64,000 nucleotides of DNA from Chroococcidiopsis sp. CCMEE 29 (GCF_023558375.1 NZ_CP083761.1:186001-250000); one strand, 5' to 3'; shown: positions 1 through 9,364, numbered from the stretch's first letter. Notes: generated by a model not told the origin, from the letters alone. A program made the numbers and translations.

Positions 1-87
1 AAAAGTACTGGCAACGAAGTGCTAAAGCAAGTTAGTACTCTACTCCAAGCCTACGCTCCCAACTTTGAGCAAACACACATTTGGTAG
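1..87 (+). CDS. C-terminal end of an unidentified protein (5' truncated by window)
   Basis: Frame 1 is open from the first base to a TAG at 85-87 and encodes 28 residues ending in FEQTHIW. The reading is soluble in character, with alternating hydrophobic and polar residues. A GC-rich imperfect hairpin follows at about 98-130 and could end the transcript. The stretch is too short to assign a family, and it may not be coding at all. Confidence 0.3.
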   Translation, partial: KSTGNEVLKQVSTLLQAYAPNFEQTHIW

Positions 88-356
88 CAGCCATATAGTC
101 CCCGCTGCCTGTTAGAGGCCAGCGCGGGCTTTCCTGGTAGTAAACACCTAAAGTTACAGTGTGCTTCACTAACTCTTCACATAACGGTAGTAACTTAACA
201 AAGTCTTATTAGTTTTTTCGTATACCTGCGGATAGGATTAGGCACACTAGAAGGGGGAGATTGTTACAGCTTCTGGTTTTAAGAACCTATGCTTTAAGCT
301 CTAGACCAAAAAATGTGGCAGTTGAGCAACTTTGGTGGTTGTGGGAGAGAAGAGTA

Positions 357-545
357 ATGCTGGAGAAATTATTGATAGCCGTCGCGATTACGTTTTGCCT
401 CAACCTGTTCTTAGGAGTCCACTTAATAAATGCCAACAAGCCTACTTCTAGTTACCATCTGGTAAAAACGCAAAACCCCTTAATGAGAATATTATTAACT
501 CATGGTTTCCGCCGTAAATTACTGTTACCGTCTTATGGCGGCTAG
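357..545 (+). CDS. small putative membrane protein, unknown family
   Basis: A 62-residue frame starts at the ATG at 357, preceded by a purine-rich GGGAGAGAAGAG that could act as ribosome binding site; a longer frame from 261 has no such signal. The N-terminal third is one hydrophobic segment (about residues 3-22, LLIAVAITFCLNLFLGVHLI), and the rest is polar and basic with an arginine/lysine-rich end. A strong intrinsic terminator follows 15 bases after the stop, which supports a real transcription unit. I do not recognise the family. A single-pass or leader-type peptide is possible, as is a chance frame. Confidence 0.35.
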   Translation: MLEKLLIAVAITFCLNLFLGVHLINANKPTSSYHLVKTQNPLMRILLTHGFRRKLLLPSYGG

Positions 546-559
546 AAGCAACAAGGAAG

Positions 560-595
560 GATGAGGGATGGATTGATTCATCCCTTATCTTTTTT
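560..595 (+). terminator. intrinsic terminator
   Basis: Arms 560-570 and 579-589 form an 11-bp stem with one G-T wobble around an 8-base loop, followed by six T residues. It ends the small gene at 357-545 and insulates it from the sigma factor gene downstream. Confidence 0.8.
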
Positions 596-740
596 ATCTA
601 AATCCAGACCGGAGCAGTTTTGATTGAGTAGTAAACCAGTTGGGTAAGGTGAGCCAGCAACAAATCTGGCACTATAGATGGGAACATCCTCGCGATCGCA
701 GTGTCTAATAAATAGGGATGTTTTAGAGCCCTTGGCGTCT

Positions 741-1400
741 ATGAGTCAATCAATTTCTGTAAGCTGGTCAACGGTTGACGCAACTGTTACTCCAGCGCCA
801 GTGCAAGTAGACAAACTGTCTAATTACGATTTAATTTTGCGCTGTCAAGCTGGACTGCGCCCAGAACGAGTTGCCTTTGCAGAGCTACTGCGTCGTTATC
901 AACCTCACGTTGAGCGGGTTTTATACCATCTTGCTCCTGATTGGCAAGACCGGGCAGATCTAGCTCAAGAAATCTGGATTCGGGTTTACCGGAATATTAA
1001 CCGCTTAAATGAGCCGGTCAAGTTCCGGGGCTGGTTGAGCCGCATTGCCACGAACTTGTTTTATGACGAGTTGCGTAAACGCAAGCGGGTTTCTAGTCCT
1101 TTGTCACTGGATGCTCCCCGCTCACTAGAGGATGGCGATATGGATTGGGAAATTGCTGGAGATCATCCTAGCCCAGAGGAAGAGTTGACAACGCGAGAAT
1201 TTTATGAGCAGTTGCATGAGGCGATCGCCGATTTACCAGAGGTGTTTCGCACGACGATTGTGCTCAGAGAAATTGAAGGGCTGCCTTACGAAGAGATTGC
1301 CGAAATTACCCAGGTTTCCCTCGGAACTGTGAAGTCGAGAATCGCTAGAGCTAGGGCTAGACTCCAATCCCAGCTGCAAGGTTATCTAAACGGTCAATAA
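741..1400 (+). CDS. sigG: ECF-type RNA polymerase sigma factor, SigG-like (group 3)
   Basis: The protein directs RNA polymerase to stress-type promoters. Residues about 35-105 form the sigma-70 region 2 (LLRRYQPHVERVLYHL, then DLAQEIWIRVYRNI and FRGWLSRIATNLFYDELRKR). An acidic linker leads to region 4 at about 150-210 (LPEVFRTTIVLREIEGLPYE, then the helix-turn-helix EIAEITQVSLGTVKSRIARA). It resembles the cyanobacterial SigG line. I chose the start at 741 (MSQSISVSW) because the 21 residues encoded from 678 look non-coding; neither start has a clear ribosome binding site. The next gene encodes a membrane anti-sigma factor, the usual pairing for this family, so activity is probably released by an envelope or redox signal. 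Confidence 0.88.
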   Translation: MSQSISVSWSTVDATVTPAPVQVDKLSNYDLILRCQAGLRPERVAFAELLRRYQPHVERVLYHLAPDWQDRADLAQEIWIRVYRNINRLNEPVKFRGWLSRIATNLFYDELRKRKRVSSPLSLDAPRSLEDGDMDWEIAGDHPSPEEELTTREFYEQLHEAIADLPEVFRTTIVLREIEGLPYEEIAEITQVSLGTVKSRIARARARLQSQLQGYLNGQ

Positions 1401-1552
1401 GCTAGGAACCTAAAGTAGGAGGCAAAAGTTGGCGCAATTATGCCTTAAAGAAGAATTCACCCAAAGCCAGTAATTCTACGATCAGGAAGGACTGAATAAC
1501 TGGTGTCACTTAACGGGTGTCTACCCCCGCTTGCCTTGGTAGTGATGTTAAA

Positions 1553-2128
1553 ATGACGACTGAACTCAAGTTGCAAAATCAAACTATTATCCAATTCCCA
1601 GGGGATGTGCTAGCAGATAAGACTGGTCATGCCAATCAATCAATCGGTGCTATGGATATGCTGAAGCGTGATCGCTTCGAATTACTGAGTGCTTACCTCG
1701 ACGGAGAAGTCACTGCTACTGAGCGGCGGCAAGTAGAAGAATGGCTGGCAACTGATCCAGAAATTAAGCGTCTGTATGCGCGACTGTTGCAGCTGCGCCA
1801 GGGCTTGCGAACAATGCCAGTGCCACCAGCAGAACAACCTGTAGAACAGACAGTTCAGCAAGTATACCACCGCTTGCATCGCCGCTCTCGTCGAGCGATG
1901 GTTATGGGTGGAAGCGCGATTGCTGCTCTGTTTATTGGGGCTTTATCAGGTGTTCTCCCAAGTCTTGAATCCTTCCAGATAGCGAAATCACCCGAGGCAA
2001 CTACACCCGTTGAACCGCTGATGGTTGCTCTAAATGCTCCAGTTGTGGAAATTCCCAAGGCACCGATCGCGGCTCCAGAAAAACCAAGTTACCAAATTGA
2101 ATTTCCTCCAAGTAAGGAATTTAATTAA
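1553..2128 (+). CDS. membrane-anchored anti-sigma factor (partner of the SigG-like factor)
   Basis: Residues about 36-90 resemble the helical anti-sigma domain (RFELLSAYLDGEVTATERR, then VEEWLATDPEIKRLYARLLQ). It lacks the HxxxCxxC zinc motif of ZAS-type proteins, so it should not be a zinc-based thiol switch. One transmembrane segment follows at about 115-138 (GGSAIAALFIGALSGVLP), and the proline-rich tail should lie on the far side of the membrane. It sits 152 bases after the sigma gene in the same direction. A GTG at 1517 would add 12 residues; the ATG at 1553 is preferred because the family N-terminus begins with polar residues. The role is inferred from the domain and context. Confidence 0.75.
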   Translation: MTTELKLQNQTIIQFPGDVLADKTGHANQSIGAMDMLKRDRFELLSAYLDGEVTATERRQVEEWLATDPEIKRLYARLLQLRQGLRTMPVPPAEQPVEQTVQQVYHRLHRRSRRAMVMGGSAIAALFIGALSGVLPSLESFQIAKSPEATTPVEPLMVALNAPVVEIPKAPIAAPEKPSYQIEFPPSKEFN

Positions 2129-2553
2129 AGGGTGACACTCCACCATCCGTCTGGAACGAGAACACCGCCAAAGCAGTGAACTTGTTCTAAAGTCATCAAA
2201 TACGTCCAAGCCAAGCCAAGGCAAGCAGAGTCTGTACCAAAGGTCTCAATTTCTTGTCGGTTGTATTCGTTGTCTATTGCCGGTCTTTGCGAGTCGTAAC
2301 CTTCTAACCAGTCGAGATGGCGCAAAATCTCGGAATCGGCAAATGATAGTAAATATCCTTGAACCGGGGAGCTACCAAGAGTCATTGCCGGGTAGCCTAA
2401 GGGAAGTGCAAACAGTTGACCAAGAGCGATCGCTCTTTTGGCTGACACTACCTTGCCTGCGCAGTAAACTTGGTAATTTGCTTCCCCAGGTTTGAGGGTG
2501 CCATAGACAAATACTTTAGTCAGACCTTTTGGATGCTGTTTAAATTTACCCAT
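2125..2553 (-). CDS. gamma-glutamylcyclotransferase-like (AIG2/GGCT family) protein
   Basis: A 142-residue single-domain protein. Near the N-terminus it has the family signature VFVYGTLKPGEANY (substrate loop YGTL at about residues 16-20) and in the middle an acidic LDWLEGYD stretch consistent with the catalytic glutamate region. Family members release 5-oxoproline from gamma-glutamyl amines or peptides, but the substrate here cannot be told. Its end overlaps the end of the anti-sigma gene on the other strand by four bases, so the two genes converge without a spacer. Confidence 0.8.
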   Translation of the reverse strand: MGKFKQHPKGLTKVFVYGTLKPGEANYQVYCAGKVVSAKRAIALGQLFALPLGYPAMTLGSSPVQGYLLSFADSEILRHLDWLEGYDSQRPAIDNEYNRQEIETFGTDSACLGLAWTYLMTLEQVHCFGGVLVPDGWWSVTL

Positions 2554-2632
2554 GCGATTGCGAGGTTAGTTTTTAGCACCTTAGAGAACTGTTCCAGCGC
2601 AATTAGGCGTTGCAGAAAAGATAGTCGCGTGC

Positions 2633-2899
2633 TTATTCAACTACGATGCGCCATTCGTATAGGTGATAATCAACACAATCATTTTGTACTAGGGGATCTT
2701 GAGACACAATTGCTAGCGCTTCATCCATCGAAGCTGCCTCGAACAGCATCATACCGCCTCCGCGACACCCCCAATAACCACTACGCGCTTTGTGTCCCTT
2801 AGCGATCAAATCCCGAACATAGGCTTGATGGGCAGGTACATATTGATCGAAAGTGGCTTTATCAACGATGCCTTTTTCAATCTTGACAAACCAAGGCAT
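2633..2899 (-). CDS. YciI family protein
   Basis: An 88-residue protein with the YciI ferredoxin-like fold pattern: MPWFVKIEKG at the start, a central HQAYVRDLIAKGH with the conserved histidine, then GGGMMLFEAASMDEALAIV and a C-terminal DPLVQNDCVDYHLYEW. YciI proteins are small dimeric putative enzymes with a His/Asp pair; their reactions are mostly unknown. It lies 79 bases upstream of the GGCT-like gene on the same strand, so the two may be co-transcribed. Confidence 0.85.
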   Translation of the reverse strand: MPWFVKIEKGIVDKATFDQYVPAHQAYVRDLIAKGHKARSGYWGCRGGGMMLFEAASMDEALAIVSQDPLVQNDCVDYHLYEWRIVVE

Positions 2900-2962
2900 T
2901 AACTCTCATCCTCTAGACTTGTATGTAGTATTTTCTAGTTGTGATCGCCGTCTCTGAACACT

Positions 2963-3526
2963 TTGAATCAATCACCAAGCCTGTTCTTCATTGCTCTGCT
3001 ACCACCACCAGACATTCAAACTTACGCCAATCAGATTAAACAACATTTTGCCGATCGCTATGCTAGCCGCGCCGCCCAAAAATCTCCGCCACACATTACC
3101 CTACAGCCCCCGTTTAAATGGTCAAATGAAGCATTGCCAATACTAAAACAATGCCTCAGTCAGTTTGTGATGAATCGAGTGCCAGTACCAGTCACACTCC
3201 AAGGGTTTGCAGCTTTTCCCCCCCGTGTCATTTATATTAATGTGCTCAAAACTGAGGAGTTGCTTACTTTACAAGCTGAGTTAATGGCAGATCTGGAAGC
3301 CAAGCTGGGAATTGTCGATCCAGTCTCTAAAACCCGTCCATTTGCACCTCACGTGACTGTTGCCTTTAAGGACTTAACGAAACAAAACTTTAGGGCAGCA
3401 TGGGCAGAATTTCAGCAGCAACAGTTAGAATTTGAGTTTACAGCTACTGATTTAACGCTACTCGTACATGATGGTAGGCAGTGGAACGTTAGTGCAGAGT
3501 TTCCATTTTCGCTGAAGGATGAATAA
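2963..3526 (+). CDS. 2'-5' RNA ligase / cyclic phosphodiesterase family (2H superfamily)
   Basis: The 187-residue protein has the two catalytic HxT motifs of the 2H phosphoesterases: PPHITLQPPF near residue 45 and FAPHVTVAF near residue 135. It starts FIALLPPP as ThpR/LigT-like proteins do. Such enzymes open or close 2',3'-cyclic phosphates or join RNA by 2'-5' bonds. The only suitable start is a TTG at 2963, which places the first beta-strand at the correct distance. It is divergent from the YciI gene, with only 63 bases for both promoters. Confidence 0.83.
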   Translation: MNQSPSLFFIALLPPPDIQTYANQIKQHFADRYASRAAQKSPPHITLQPPFKWSNEALPILKQCLSQFVMNRVPVPVTLQGFAAFPPRVIYINVLKTEELLTLQAELMADLEAKLGIVDPVSKTRPFAPHVTVAFKDLTKQNFRAAWAEFQQQQLEFEFTATDLTLLVHDGRQWNVSAEFPFSLKDE

Positions 3527-3566
3527 TACTTAATCTTCCCCTGCTTCCCCTGCCTTCCCTGCTCCC

Positions 3567-4847
3567 TCAGTTGGCAGCCTTACTACCCGGGCGTTGGATA
3601 GTTGTTTCTATAACCCGCCGCTTTGCCTTTGGATCGATCCCTACTAGGCGGACATATTCTCCTTCATGCTCAGCTAAGCATGATTCCACAGCTGCGATCG
3701 CCTGCGATTCGCCATTAATTTGGTTAGTCACACAGCTTTTCCAAGAACCTGTACGAAATCGGCGCTCATCTACATATTCGATACCAATCCGACAACCTTG
3801 AGCCAAAATTTGACGAATCTGTTCTACTATCTCTGGACTTAATTGCGTACTCGTCGCCTGCTGTTTATTTAACCCGTTGCCACTCTCAGATTTCCTTCCA
3901 TTGGTTGACTGATTGGCAATTGGTGCAAGAGTAGAAGTAGGAATTGGTGCAGGTTGAGAATTTAAGTTTACACCGCGATTGTACTCTGACACTAACTGAG
4001 AACTCTCTACTCGTTGTTGTTCTCTAACCAGGAAATTACCAGACTCGATTAAGTGAGACAGGCTGAAATCAGGCTTTCTAAATTCTGGTGGCTTATCTGC
4101 ACTGTTAACTACACGCAAGGAGACGCGCTCAAATCCTACTTGATGGATGAAGTCGCGGATTTGTTCGTCATAGATGCGCGATCGCAAAGCGCTGAAAAAG
4201 TCAATTGACTGTCTTGGGAAAGTATCGACTAGCTGTTCAACTTCTCGGCGAGAAAGTCCATCTTCGGCAAAAATTCCGCTAACAATCCCCACCTTGTCAT
4301 CGCGATCAGGTTCCCAGTAGAATTTCTCCATCCGTCCGTCCCGAATCAACGGCGCATATAGCGTGGAAAAATCATTTCCTGTCACAATAATCGGCACCCG
4401 ATGTAAAGGTGTTGAGTCGTAACTCCCTGGTAGTTGTACATCGGTGGGATTATCAGCAATATTCATCAGTGTGGCATTCACCAACTGAGTATTTACGGTG
4501 TACTGAGTGCCTTCATCAAACCGCCCTGCGCCAGCGTCCAAATCGTTGATCATCAAAACACACATTTTGCCACGCACCCGGATCAATTCCGCTGTTTCCC
4601 GATAGCGCAGACGAATCAAACGTGCTGGATCTCCAGCATCCGGACTTTCCAGTTCTCCGCCAGATATGTGAGTTACCTCGATGCCCATTCTCTCGAATAC
4701 TAACTCACATTGGAAAGTCTTTCCCTCTCCCTTGCGTCCATGAATTCCTAGAATCAAAGGCATACGGACTCCAGGAATATCTAAGTAATTTTTTGTGATG
4801 TGAACTGCAAGTTTATCTAGAAAGCGGGGAGAAATGTAGTAGCTCAT
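3567..4847 (-). CDS. rca: RuBisCO activase with C-terminal RbcS-like (SSUL) domain
   Basis: An AAA+ ATPase that remodels sugar-phosphate-inhibited RuBisCO. Residues about 30-290 form the AAA+ module with Walker A GRKGEGKT near residue 37, a Walker B region CVLMINDLD near 95, and the arginine-rich [20 protein letters not shown] polar low-complexity linker (about 290-335) leads to an RbcS-like domain at about 336-420 ([20 protein letters not shown] ... WKSCVTNQ). In cyanobacteria this domain recruits activase to RuBisCO and carboxysomes. Two cysteines (KSC and ESC) in this domain match the redox pair described for SSUL modules. It lies downstream of rbcLXS on the same strand, separated by a GDSL hydrolase. 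Confidence 0.95.
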   Translation of the reverse strand: MSYYISPRFLDKLAVHITKNYLDIPGVRMPLILGIHGRKGEGKTFQCELVFERMGIEVTHISGGELESPDAGDPARLIRLRYRETAELIRVRGKMCVLMINDLDAGAGRFDEGTQYTVNTQLVNATLMNIADNPTDVQLPGSYDSTPLHRVPIIVTGNDFSTLYAPLIRDGRMEKFYWEPDRDDKVGIVSGIFAEDGLSRREVEQLVDTFPRQSIDFFSALRSRIYDEQIRDFIHQVGFERVSLRVVNSADKPPEFRKPDFSLSHLIESGNFLVREQQRVESSQLVSEYNRGVNLNSQPAPIPTSTLAPIANQSTNGRKSESGNGLNKQQATSTQLSPEIVEQIRQILAQGCRIGIEYVDERRFRTGSWKSCVTNQINGESQAIAAVESCLAEHEGEYVRLVGIDPKAKRRVIETTIQRPGSKAAN

Positions 4848-4849
4848 GA

Positions 4850-4885
4850 TGATTTTGGATTTTAGATTTTTGATTTTGGATTGAA
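4850..4885. repeat. short tandem GATTTTGG/GATTTTAG-type repeat upstream of rca
   Basis: A run of near-heptameric ATTTTGG, ATTTTAG and ATTTTTG units lies just before the rca start. The same unit occurs in the rbcL-rbcX spacer at about 6535-6600. These are the short tandemly repeated sequences common in cyanobacterial spacers. Confidence 0.6.
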
Positions 4886-4924
4886 CAAGTTATGGTACTT
4901 TAGCGACAGGGCAAAGAATTACCC

Positions 4925-5548
4925 TTAGTGTTTTACAATAGGGAAAAAATTTAACCAGGCTTCCCAGTTTTGCACTATTTGTGCAAATTCTGCATAACCT
5001 GCTGCCCTGGGATGAGCACCGTCGTTTGCTCTTGCTTCCTCTATCCAAATATGTGACCTTTCTAAGATCGCAAAAACGTCTAGATAAGGCACATTCAGTT
5101 CATTACCAACCATAGCAAACTGTTTAGATAAATCAGCAATTCTTTGATTTTGTTCCTTGTCTGTACACGGCGGTGGACCAACCATCAAAACAGGATATAG
5201 CTGTTGAGCTTCACTCAAAATAGTGCGGGTATTTGCAATTGATTCTGTTACCTCAACACGAGTTTTACCATTTTCTAGTGTTGTATCATTGACTCCAAAA
5301 GAAAATACAATTCTGCCATCATATTCTTTAGGTAGGCGACTGGTAACTTCTCTTAGCCAACGAACTTTTAGCTCAGCACTAGTTTCCCGCCTAACTCCTA
5401 AATTATAGTAAGTAATGTCATAACCTTTTCTATTAGCATCAACGCAGATTCTTCCTGCCCAACCAAGGCATTCTGGATCGCCAGCACCGTTAACGAATGA
5501 TTCGCCAAAAAAGCAAATTCTTACTTGGGATAGATGTTTTGACTGCAC
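4925..5548 (-). CDS. SGNH/GDSL-type esterase-lipase family protein
   Basis: The 207-residue protein has the SGNH block I as FFGESFVNGAGD (serine near residue 17, with GES in place of the usual GDS), block III as FSFGVND with the oxyanion asparagine, and a C-terminal NDGAHP carrying the Asp-x-x-His pair. It should hydrolyse an ester, but the substrate is unknown. It has no signal peptide, so it is probably cytosolic. It lies between rbcS and rca on the same strand, but a terminator-like hairpin after rbcS suggests its own promoter. Confidence 0.85.
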   Translation of the reverse strand: MQSKHLSQVRICFFGESFVNGAGDPECLGWAGRICVDANRKGYDITYYNLGVRRETSAELKVRWLREVTSRLPKEYDGRIVFSFGVNDTTLENGKTRVEVTESIANTRTILSEAQQLYPVLMVGPPPCTDKEQNQRIADLSKQFAMVGNELNVPYLDVFAILERSHIWIEEARANDGAHPRAAGYAEFAQIVQNWEAWLNFFPIVKH

Positions 5549-5633
5549 GAAAATATATTTTGAAGTCTTTAGTATTTAGTTGGACTTTACCCCCTACCAA
5601 TCTTGATCGTAAATGTTTTTGTGATTATTTCTT

Positions 5634-5663
5634 AAATAAAGAGAGGCGGATGGCTCCACCTCT
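5634..5663 (-). terminator. probable intrinsic terminator of the rbcLXS operon
   Basis: On the minus strand, arms at 5663-5656 and 5649-5642 form an 8-bp GC-rich stem with one G-T pair around six bases, followed by TTTATTT. It lies about 60 bases after the rbcS stop. Confidence 0.55.
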
Positions 5664-5723
5664 CCCTAGCGAGGATAGCTAGATTGATTACTGCTTCCCC
5701 TGTACTATTTCAAACCCACTAGC

Positions 5724-6059
5724 TTAGTACCTGCTTTGATTGGGTTTGTGAACGATAAAGCTGAGAACCTGGCACTGCTTGATGTTATCAAAACCGACAA
5801 CACGGATGTAGGAGTTGCCAGACTGAGAACGACAAGCTTGGACTTCATTCAGCACTTCTTGAGTGCTGCTAGCGCCAAACAACGGCAGTTTCCACAGCGT
5901 CCAGTAATGTTCCTCTGGCTCCGAACTTTCATTGAACTCGATCGCCGGAATATAACCCTGATTCAGAATGTACTGAATTTGCTTGGCAATTTGAGCATCT
6001 GAGAGCGGAGGTAGATATGAAAGGGTTTCATACCGACGCTCTTTTGGTAAAGTTTGCAT
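5724..6059 (-). CDS. rbcS: RuBisCO small subunit
   Basis: The 111-residue protein has the normal cyanobacterial length. It begins with the family pattern [16 protein letters not shown] and continues with [30 protein letters not shown] and [20 protein letters not shown]. It caps the L8 core to form L8S8 form IB RuBisCO. It follows rbcX by 44 bases on the same strand. Confidence 0.98.
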   Translation of the reverse strand: MQTLPKERRYETLSYLPPLSDAQIAKQIQYILNQGYIPAIEFNESSEPEEHYWTLWKLPLFGASSTQEVLNEVQACRSQSGNSYIRVVGFDNIKQCQVLSFIVHKPNQSRY

Positions 6060-6103
6060 AGCTTCTTTGCGTTTCTCGATTACAACTACTTACGATGAAT
6101 GAA

Positions 6104-6514
6104 CTAACCGGATAGGTTATCCAAATTAGGCTCGGAGCTTGTTTGTTGTTCGGTATTAGGGCTGGGATTGGATATATCTAGTTGCGTGCTCCGCTCTAGA
6201 TGCTGACGGCGGTGTTCCATATTGGCTTGTTGAATTCCATTGCGAATCATCTCCGGCAGGAAGTCTGCCACTTCCTGGGCTAAGTGTTCCCTGACAGTCA
6301 TGATTCGCAAAGCCAAATCTGCCTTCTCTTGGAACAGATGTTGAATGTATACTTCTCCATCCTGAATTTTGTCAGTGGCGGAGAACCGATGCAGCCAAAG
6401 TGCCAAGGGAGGATTGGTTTCGCTCAATTGAGCAAGGACCGTTCGCACTGCCTGATAAGTCAGGTAGCTTTGCAGCGTCTTGGCTGTGTCTTTCGCAATT
6501 TGTTTAAGATCCAT
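6104..6514 (-). CDS. rbcX: RuBisCO assembly chaperone RbcX
   Basis: A small helical chaperone that clamps the C-terminal tail of RbcL ([12 protein letters not shown] here) during L8 assembly. The sequence shows MDLKQIAKDTAKTLQSYLTY, then QAVRTVLAQLSETNPPLALW and VYIQHLFQEKADLALRIMTV, all typical of the family; the last 30 residues are a polar low-complexity tail. I chose the start at 6514 (MDLKQIAKD); a longer frame adds six residues. It sits between rbcL and rbcS, the usual cyanobacterial order. Confidence 0.97.
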   Translation of the reverse strand: MDLKQIAKDTAKTLQSYLTYQAVRTVLAQLSETNPPLALWLHRFSATDKIQDGEVYIQHLFQEKADLALRIMTVREHLAQEVADFLPEMIRNGIQQANMEHRRQHLERSTQLDISNPSPNTEQQTSSEPNLDNLSG

Positions 6515-6547
6515 GCTTGACCCCAGCCTCATTGATTTTAGATTTTA

Positions 6548-6591
6548 GATTTTGGATTTTAGATTTTATGATTAATCCAAAATCCAAAATC
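6548..6591 (-). repeat. repeat-built hairpin in the rbcL-rbcX spacer
   Basis: Tandem ATTTTGG/ATTTTAG units on one side and their complement on the other make an 18-bp stem (arms 6548-6565 and 6574-6591, one mismatch) with an 8-base loop. It lies directly after the rbcL stop. Such a structure could stabilise the rbcL message or partly terminate or process the operon transcript; that is inference. Confidence 0.6.
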
Positions 6592-6605
6592 GGCAATCCA
6601 AAATA

Positions 6606-8036
6606 TCAAACGGTATCCATTGCTTCGAACTCGAACTTGATTTCCTTCCACAGTTCGCAAGCAACAGCTAGTTCAGGGCTCCACTTGGCAGCTTCACGGA
6701 TAACGTCATTACCTTCACGGGCAAGGCTGCGTCCTTCGTTACGTGCTTGGATGCAAGCTTCTAGAGCAACACGGTTGGCAGTAGCGCCAGGAGCATTACC
6801 CCAGGGGTGTCCAAGGGTGCCGCCACCGAATTGCAGGCAGGAATCATCACCAAAGATTTCCACCAGCGCCGGCATATGCCAAATGTGGATACCACCGGAA
6901 GCTACTGGCATTACACCAGGCATGGAAGCCCAGTCTTGGGTGAAGAAGATACCCCGCGCGCGGTCTTGCTCAACGTAGTTTTCGCGCATCAGGTCAACAA
7001 AGCCCATCGTGATGCCACGCTCACCTTCCAGTTTGCCAACGACGGTACCAGAGTGCAGGTGGTCGCCACCAGACATCCGCAGACACTTGGCAAGAACACG
7101 GAAGTGCATCCCATGGTTCTTTTGACGGTCGATCACAGCGTGCATAGCCCGGTGGATGTGCAGCAGGATGCCATTGTCGCGGCACCACCTAGCTAGAGTA
7201 GTGTTGGCGGTGAAGCCACCGGTGAGGTAGTCGTGCATGATGATCGGCATTTTGAGTTCTTTGGCGAACTCAGCCCGTTTCATCATTTCTTCGCAGGTGG
7301 GGGCGGTAACGTTCAGGTAGTGACCTTTGATTTCGCCCGTTTCGGCTTGTGATTTGTGAATCGCTTCGGCAACGAATAAGAAGCGATCGCGCCAACGCAT
7401 GAATGGCTGCGAGTTAATATTTTCGTCGTCTTTGGTGAAGTCTAGACCACCGCGCAGACACTCGTATACAGCCCGACCGTAGTTCTTAGCAGACAGACCT
7501 AACTTGGGTTTGATCGTGCAACCCAATAAGGGACGACCATACTTGTTCAGTTTGTCGCGCTCAACTTGGATGCCGTGGGGCGGTCCTTGGAAGGTTTTGA
7601 GGTAAGCTACGGGAATCCGTAAGTCTTCCAGACGCAGCGCCCGCAATGCTTTGAAACCAAATACGTTCCCCACGATCGAGGTCAACATATTGGTAACAGA
7701 GCCTTCTTCAAACAGATCCAAGGGATAGGCAACGAAGCAAATAAACTGGTTGTCTTCACCAGGAACTGGTTCGATATCGTAGCAACGACCTTTGTAGCGA
7801 TCTAGGTCGGTTAGCAAGTCCGTCCATACAGTTGTCCATGTACCTGTGGAAGACTCAGCAGCTACGGCTGCTCCTGCCTCTTCAGGGGGAACTCCTGGCT
7901 GGGGAGTAACGCGGAAAGCCGCCAAAATATCTGTATCTTTTGGTGTGTAATCTGGGGTGTAATAAGTCAGTCTGTAATCCTTAACCCCTGCCTGATACCC
8001 AGTTTTGGTCTGGGTTTTTGTTTGAGCGTAAGACAT
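6606..8036 (-). CDS. rbcL: RuBisCO large subunit, form IB
   Basis: The 476-residue protein carries the active-site motifs of RuBis[22 protein letters not shown] with the carbamylated lysine and the metal ligands Asp and Glu, [14 protein letters not shown], the [13 protein letters not shown] segment, and the loop 6 region [11 protein letters not shown]. The N-terminus [20 protein letters not shown] is typical of cyanobacterial form IB. It is the first gene of the rbcL-rbcX-rbcS operon. It has a 264-base AT-rich upstream region with a plausible promoter. Confidence 0.99.
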   Translation of the reverse strand: MSYAQTKTQTKTGYQAGVKDYRLTYYTPDYTPKDTDILAAFRVTPQPGVPPEEAGAAVAAESSTGTWTTVWTDLLTDLDRYKGRCYDIEPVPGEDNQFICFVAYPLDLFEEGSVTNMLTSIVGNVFGFKALRALRLEDLRIPVAYLKTFQGPPHGIQVERDKLNKYGRPLLGCTIKPKLGLSAKNYGRAVYECLRGGLDFTKDDENINSQPFMRWRDRFLFVAEAIHKSQAETGEIKGHYLNVTAPTCEEMMKRAEFAKELKMPIIMHDYLTGGFTANTTLARWCRDNGILLHIHRAMHAVIDRQKNHGMHFRVLAKCLRMSGGDHLHSGTVVGKLEGERGITMGFVDLMRENYVEQDRARGIFFTQDWASMPGVMPVASGGIHIWHMPALVEIFGDDSCLQFGGGTLGHPWGNAPGATANRVALEACIQARNEGRSLAREGNDVIREAAKWSPELAVACELWKEIKFEFEAMDTV

Positions 8037-8138
8037 GTTTTTCTTCCAAGAAGTAAATTACTTCCACTTGCTAACCTGCAAGCTTTTTAACAATATATCA
8101 AGAATTCAGTTAACTAAAATTTTAATATACTGTACATA

Positions 8139-8167
8139 TTTATAAATAAATGTTATTAATATTGCAA
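8139..8167 (-). promoter_or_regulatory. candidate sigma-70 promoter for rbcLXS
   Basis: Read on the minus strand, TTGCAA (8167-8162) is followed after 17 bases by TATAAA (8144-8139). Initiation would fall near 8132, giving a leader of about 95 bases before rbcL. The surrounding spacer is very AT-rich. I saw no perfect NtcA or RbcR site. Confidence 0.45.
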
Positions 8168-8300
8168 ATTGTTAATTTTGTTATAGATAGCGCAAAATAT
8201 TGTAAAGGGAACTTAATTAGCTAAAAACGCTAGAAATAAAAGCATAGCTGGCAATTGCGATCGCAGCTCTAGCTGATAACAAAGGTAAAAAATAACTGAT

Positions 8301-9086
8301 ATGGCAATAACAACCCAGCAATTAATGCAATGGAAACAACAGGGACGTCCGATTGTGGCGTTGACAGCTTGGGATTATACCTCTGCCCAGTTGTTAGATA
8401 AAGCTGGGGTGGATTTAATTTTAGTAGGGGATTCTTTAGCAGTAATTTTGGGGTATGAAACAACGCTGCCGATAACGCTAGAAGAAATGCTGCACCATGC
8501 TAAAGCAGTCCGAAGAGGCGTGAACCGAGCGTTAATGGTTGTAGATTTACCGTTTTTGACTTATCAAGAAAGTCTCCAGCAAGCGATGCATTCAGCGGGA
8601 AGAGTGTTGAAAGAAACGGGTGCACAAGCTGTGAAGTTGGAGGGAGGATATCCAGCAATGGCAAGCACAGTTGCTCAATTAGTACAAGCTGGAATTCCGG
8701 TGATGGGACACGTTGGTCTAACACCCCAATCTGTACATCAAATTGGCCTACGGCAGCAGGGAAAGACACCTGAAGCGGAAACAAGGATTTTAGAAGAAGC
8801 GATCGCCCTAGAACAAGCTGGAGCCTTTTCTATCGTCTTGGAACATATTCCCGCCCAGTTGGCTTTGCAGATTACCCAAAAGCTATCAATCCCCACGATC
8901 GGCATTGGTGCAGGACCACACTGTGATGGTCAGGTATTAGTTACCGCTGATTTACTCGGACTTTCGGAGCGGCAACCACCGTTTGCTAAGTCTTATGCAA
9001 ATTTACGGGAAACTATAACGCAGGCAGTGCAAAGTTACGCTATTGAGGTGCGAGAACATAAATTTCCATACAATGTAGAAACATAA
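8301..9086 (+). CDS. panB: 3-methyl-2-oxobutanoate hydroxymethyltransferase
   Basis: The first committed enzyme of pantothenate (coenzyme A) synthesis, which adds a hydroxymethyl group to ketoisovalerate using methylene-tetrahydrofolate. The 261-residue length is typical. Family motifs are present in order: [36 protein letters not shown] (metal-binding aspartate), [30 protein letters not shown] with the catalytic glutamate, and [17 protein letters not shown]. It is divergent from rbcL and shares the 264-base spacer. Confidence 0.97.
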   Translation: MAITTQQLMQWKQQGRPIVALTAWDYTSAQLLDKAGVDLILVGDSLAVILGYETTLPITLEEMLHHAKAVRRGVNRALMVVDLPFLTYQESLQQAMHSAGRVLKETGAQAVKLEGGYPAMASTVAQLVQAGIPVMGHVGLTPQSVHQIGLRQQGKTPEAETRILEEAIALEQAGAFSIVLEHIPAQLALQITQKLSIPTIGIGAGPHCDGQVLVTADLLGLSERQPPFAKSYANLRETITQAVQSYAIEVREHKFPYNVET

Positions 9087-9117
9087 GAGCGAACTCTTCG
9101 ACGAAGCTCTGCGATCG

Positions 9118-9364
9118 CTAAATGTAGAGCAGCTGATTGGTGAATTTATCCACAGCCAACCCATTCAGCAAAACATAGCTGTTTGCGCCACTTCTCAACT
9201 TGACAAAGGCATCAGTAACCATCACGTCAGACAATGCCAGTGCTTCTTCTATGAAATTGATGATTTACCTTTGGCTGATCAACACTCCACACTTGGGGAC
9301 GATAGGCTTTGGCATAGCCCAGTAACCGGAAGAGATGAGCGTTAGGGGTTGGTAAAGCAATCAT
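9118..9364 (-). pseudogene. decayed small gene in two reading frames
   Basis: On the minus strand a frame from the ATG at 9364 reads MIALPTPNAHLFRLLGYAKA and on to a stop near 9227. A neighbouring frame opens immediately after a TAA in that region and reads ALSDVMVTDAFVKLRSGANS and on to a TAG at 9118. Both readings look like protein and they abut, so a frameshift or small deletion in one ancestral gene is likely. I do not recognise the family. Confidence 0.35.

Noticed and set aside
8101-8240. NtcA (GTA-N8-TAC) or RbcR site before rbcL
   Set aside because: Only partial matches such as ATTAA-N12-TTAAT were found; not enough to call a site.
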